Shown here piece by piece: positions 5,490-7,321 of a stretch of DNA of 7,321 nucleotides. Position 1 is the first letter of the stretch; every line of letters starts with the position of its first letter. The stretch comes from a bacterium SM23_31 (GTDB lineage Bacteria > SM23-31). The position numbers were made by a program, and so were the translations under genes. The stretch is from assembly GCA_001304035.1 (NCBI GenBank), contig LJUD01000149.1:1-7321 (forward strand), read 5' to 3'. The notes under the pieces are model-generated. The model made no database searches and had not been told where the DNA came from. It was given only the letters and a program-made list of their open reading frames with translations.

Positions 5490-5539
5490 AGGAGAATTTA
5501 GTTTTGAAGATAATAATGGAATGTAACCATGCCTCGTGA
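5490..5539 (+). promoter_or_regulatory. Possible leader frame with ribosome binding site overlapping the dsbA-like start
   Basis: AGGAGA (5490-5495) lies 34 bp before the ATG of the DsbA-like gene, too far to serve it, but 8 bp before a TTG (5504). That TTG opens an 11-residue frame whose TGA (5537-5539) lies just inside the DsbA-like gene. An ATG at 5484 opens a longer version of the same frame. Translational coupling through this leader is possible but rests on spacing alone. Confidence 0.25.
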
Positions 5540-6197
5540 AATCTCAATTAAACAGGTCTTGATAATTACCGTAATATCGGTGCTGATTGTTCTTATACTG
5601 GTGGGATTGAACAGACCTCGCTTAACTCTAAACGTTTCCGGCGAATTCAACTATGAGACAGGTGTTACTGAAAACGGAGAACCGTACAAAGGATCGCCTG
5701 ATGCACAGATTGCAATGATTTTATATTCGGATTTTGTTTGTATCCCCTGCGGTGATTTTGCCGATGCAATTGAAGAATTGAGCAAAGAGTTTATTGAATC
5801 GGGTAAACTGCGTATTATCTTTCGCAATTTTGCTCATTATTCGGATGAATCTCCGCTGGCAGCTCAAGCAGCTATGTGTGCTCTCGATCAGGGAGCAGAC
5901 AAATTCTGGCAGTACCATGATTTGATTATTGAGAATAGGGGAATCGGCTCCCGGGCATACAGTAAAGCTCAATTAAGCGCCTATGCGGTGCAAATAGGAC
6001 TTGATACAACTAAGTTTAATATGTGTTTGAATTCGGAAGCAAAAGCAAAGAAAATACAGGAAGACTATGATGATGGTAAAAAAGTTGGTGTAACTGGCAC
6101 TCCCAACTGGTTTATTAACGGCAGGAAATATCGTGGTTCATACTCCCCTGCAAAATTACGAAGAGTACTCAATAATTTACTTGAAAATGGGAAATAG
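5529..6197 (+). CDS. Membrane-anchored DsbA-like thiol-disulfide oxidoreductase
   Basis: This 222-residue protein has a thioredoxin fold of the DsbA/BdbD-like type (Thioredoxin_4 group) and should introduce disulfide bonds into exported proteins. A hydrophobic segment at 8-27 anchors it in the inner membrane with the rest in the periplasm. The GSPDAQIAMILYSDFVC segment leads into the active site CIPC (71-74), and the cis-proline loop GVTGTPNWFING (187-198) carries Thr191-Pro192. Two more cysteines, Cys117 and Cys166, lie in the inserted helical region and could form a second disulfide. The downstream gene encodes a VKOR-type quinone reductase, the usual partner that reoxidises such DsbA proteins, and nearly touches it. 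The ATG at 5529 is the first usable start after an in-frame stop at 5514 and places the anchor helix near the N-terminus; no Shine-Dalgarno sequence serves it directly. Confidence 0.9.
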   Translation: MPREISIKQVLIITVISVLIVLILVGLNRPRLTLNVSGEFNYETGVTENGEPYKGSPDAQIAMILYSDFVCIPCGDFADAIEELSKEFIESGKLRIIFRNFAHYSDESPLAAQAAMCALDQGADKFWQYHDLIIENRGIGSRAYSKAQLSAYAVQIGLDTTKFNMCLNSEAKAKKIQEDYDDGKKVGVTGTPNWFINGRKYRGSYSPAKLRRVLNNLLENGK

Positions 6198-6213
6198 AAT
6201 ACCGGTATTATTT

Positions 6214-6648
6214 ATGCAGAAAACAGATTGGAAAAAGTGGTTGATTATTTCGTTTTCTTTTGTCGGCTTTTGGATGTCATGCTATCTGCTTTGGGCACGT
6301 TTGACAAACCATGAGGTTGCTTGTGGAAAGTCGATAAATTGTGATCTCGTACTGAAAAGTGCATATTCTGCGATTGCAGGAATCCCTGTTACATTTTTGG
6401 GCATGCTGACTTATTTGATCTTGCTTATTATTACCTTATTGCGGGGGCATGTTGTGAAGTGCTGCGATGCAAATATACGCCTGGCAACCTATGGAATTTC
6501 ACTAACAGGTTTTCTATATTCGTGTTATTTGACATATATCCAGGTATTTGTATTAACCGCAACGTGTGTTTGGTGTTTGACATCGACGGCTTTAATTACA
6601 ATTATTTTTATTATTACAATAAACGACGTTAGGGCAGGTTTAATGTAA
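6214..6648 (+). CDS. VKOR-family quinone-dependent disulfide reoxidase
   Basis: This four-helix membrane protein of 144 residues is of the bacterial vitamin K epoxide reductase (VKOR) family, which accepts electrons from DsbA and passes them to quinone, replacing DsbB. Predicted helices lie at about 9-28, 55-77, 91-112 and 118-137. The loop cysteines Cys38 and Cys43 (CGKSINC) follow helix 1 and would exchange with DsbA. The active-site CVWC (118-121) opens helix 4, beside the quinone site, and the conserved GIPVTFLG segment (56-63) follows a Ser-containing loop. Start choice is uncertain: ATG at 6214 places helix 1 as usual for the family and lies 16 bp after the DsbA-like stop. ATG at 6187 would overlap that gene by 11 bp and add nine residues; ATG at 6133 would add more unlikely sequence. 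It forms a two-gene operon with the DsbA-like gene and ends before a strong terminator. Confidence 0.88.
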   Translation: MQKTDWKKWLIISFSFVGFWMSCYLLWARLTNHEVACGKSINCDLVLKSAYSAIAGIPVTFLGMLTYLILLIITLLRGHVVKCCDANIRLATYGISLTGFLYSCYLTYIQVFVLTATCVWCLTSTALITIIFIITINDVRAGLM

Positions 6649-6663
6649 ACATGATAAAATAAT

Positions 6664-6707
6664 AAGGTGGAGTCCAAATAAGGAACTCCACCTTTTGTTC
6701 TGTTTTT
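6664..6707 (+). terminator. Strong terminator of the dsbA-like/VKOR operon
   Basis: AAGGTGGAGT (6664-6673) pairs perfectly with ACTCCACCTT (6685-6694) over an 11-nt loop. The T-rich tail TTGTTCTGTTTTT follows. It lies 15 bp after the VKOR stop codon. The A-rich left flank gives a T-rich tail on the minus strand as well, so it may also end transcription arriving from the convergent surface-protein gene. Confidence 0.9.
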
Positions 6708-6939
6708 CTTCTGAACGTGTCTATTCATCCACTTTATTGTATATTAACTTACCTCTGATAAAAGCATTAAGTCTTTATATAATGCCTTTAACAATATAGA
6801 GCAAGCGGTACAGGCATCTCTCGTTAAGTTGAATACTAAATGCTAATATAGACTTTTAAAGCAAAAATAGGATTGGATTCCGAGCTGATAAAAATATAAT
6901 ATGCCTCCTCGAATACATCCTGATCCTTGTCATACTTTT
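6708..6939. other. Convergent spacer, little content
   Basis: This AT-rich spacer lies between two convergent genes. The only structure seen is a weak hairpin, AAAGCATTA (6761-6769) with TAATGCCTTT (6780-6789), one bulged base. On the minus strand it is followed by TTTTATC, so it could help to end the surface-protein transcript. Nothing else was identified. Confidence 0.4.
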
Positions 6940-7320
6940 TTAATTCTTTTTCCCATTTTTGCCATTATTCCCCTTTGGTCCCTTTGGATCTTTCGGTCCC
7001 TTCGGGTCACTCGTACCGCTTACACCTTTTCCACCCTTCGGACCTTTCGGATCCTTTGGCCCTTTTGGATCCTTCGGCCCCTTCGGGTCACTCGTACCAC
7101 TTATACCTTTTCCACCTTTTCCCTTACCTGCGGTCATTATACCATCCACCAGAATGATACTGCCGTATTGGTCTCCGATGTTCAAAGGCTGTGAACAGGA
7201 AGTGTGGAACTTGATATACTGCAAGATACCACTTTCGTCACCCGGTTCAGGCTTACTGTCAAAAATGTAGACGTAAGTGTCACCCTTCAACCTTTCTGCA
7301 CCAGCGTAACCGGCGTCGAT
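6940..7320 (-). CDS. Secreted or surface protein with collagen-like C-terminal tail (5' end outside window)
   Basis: The frame is open to the right edge, so this is the C-terminal 126 residues of a longer protein; numbering starts at the edge. The Leu codon TTG at 7290 is unlikely to be the real start because the preceding ten codons continue smoothly in the same style. Residues 14-62 are a beta-rich globular piece with the segment HTSCSQPLNIGD (39-50) then YGSIILVDG (52-60). I associate this HTSCSQPL signature with extracellular domains of unknown function in large bacterial surface proteins, from memory and unverified. Residues 69-125 form about 19 triplets with Gly first, as in collagen, rich in Pro and Lys, but five triplets begin with Asp (78, 84, 90, 105, 111). 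The tail is strongly basic. The terminus KNGKKN shows no sorting motif I recognise. Role unknown; a structural or adhesive surface function is a guess. Confidence 0.72.
   Translation of the reverse strand: MDAGYAGAERLKGDTYVYIFDSKPEPGDESGILQYIKFHTSCSQPLNIGDQYGSIILVDGIMTAGKGKGGKGISGTSDPKGPKDPKGPKDPKGPKGGKGVSGTSDPKGPKDPKGPKGNNGKNGKKN
6973..7116 (-). repeat. Tandem 81-bp/18-bp repeats encoding the Gly/Asp-Pro-Lys tail
   Basis: Two copies of a long unit (7116-7036 and 7035-6973) begin with the codons for GGKG(I/V)SGTS and continue with DPKGPK blocks. The first unit (81 bp) has three hexapeptide blocks and the second (63 bp) has two, an 18-bp difference consistent with slippage or unequal recombination. 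Differences between copies are mostly at synonymous positions, so the repeat is not brand new. Confidence 0.8.
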
Positions 7321-7321
7321 G

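Noticed and set aside
6973..7116. Repeats considered as a CRISPR array
   Set aside because: The units are contiguous, have no unique spacers and keep an open reading frame, so they are protein-coding tandem repeats.
6901..7270. Plus-strand open frames rich in Pro/Phe/Gly opposite the repeat tail
   Set aside because: They are complementary readings of the Gly/Pro/Lys repeat; the minus strand carries the sensible protein with an open frame to the window edge.

Overview
The window looks like a Gram-negative bacterial chromosome segment of low to moderate GC. The evidence is a lipoprotein diheme peroxidase, an apparent outer-membrane beta-barrel protein, an inner-membrane DsbA/VKOR pair, intron-free tRNAs without encoded CCA, and several start codons with no clear Shine-Dalgarno sequence. 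The large M14 carboxypeptidase with an EF-hand-like insert and the collagen-like surface protein would fit the FCB group (Bacteroidota, Ignavibacteria, Calditrichota relatives). That placement is an inference with low confidence. Both ends of the window cut through genes.

Layout. 2-937 (+) is the C-terminal part of an M14 zinc carboxypeptidase, closed by a clear terminator. 1130-1656 (+) carries tRNA-Gly(GCC), tRNA-Cys(GCA) and, after a 277-bp spacer with its own terminator, tRNA-Leu(UAA). The order is that of E. coli glyW-cysT-leuZ. 1657-2103 has no gene I can support; it holds a terminator, a 12-bp tandem duplication and coding-like debris. 4115-2104 (-) is a two-gene unit: a putative outer-membrane beta-barrel protein followed by a lipoprotein diheme cytochrome c peroxidase/MauG-family protein. 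4116-4836 is a 721-bp AT-rich stretch with a double palindrome next to the start of that unit and a small GC-richer coding-like patch. 4837-5163 (+) is an orphan three-helix membrane protein, followed by a short reading frame broken by an in-frame TGA (5204-5437). 5529-6648 (+) is a membrane-anchored DsbA-like oxidase and a four-helix VKOR protein with a strong terminator. 6940 to the right edge (-) is the end of a secreted protein with a Gly-X-Y-like tail in which alternate glycines are aspartate.

How the genes work together. The DsbA/VKOR pair should form one disulfide-forming pathway: DsbA oxidises exported proteins and VKOR reoxidises DsbA using quinone. The peroxidase and the barrel protein are probably co-transcribed envelope proteins; their joint role is unknown. 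The window therefore has a periplasmic redox theme, but nothing shows that the two modules are co-regulated. I did not see a clear undescribed multi-gene system. The most unusual items are the Asp-interrupted collagen-like tail, the concentric dyad upstream of the barrel gene, the hairpin abutting the peroxidase ribosome binding site, and the broken small frame with intact-looking coding on both sides of its stop.
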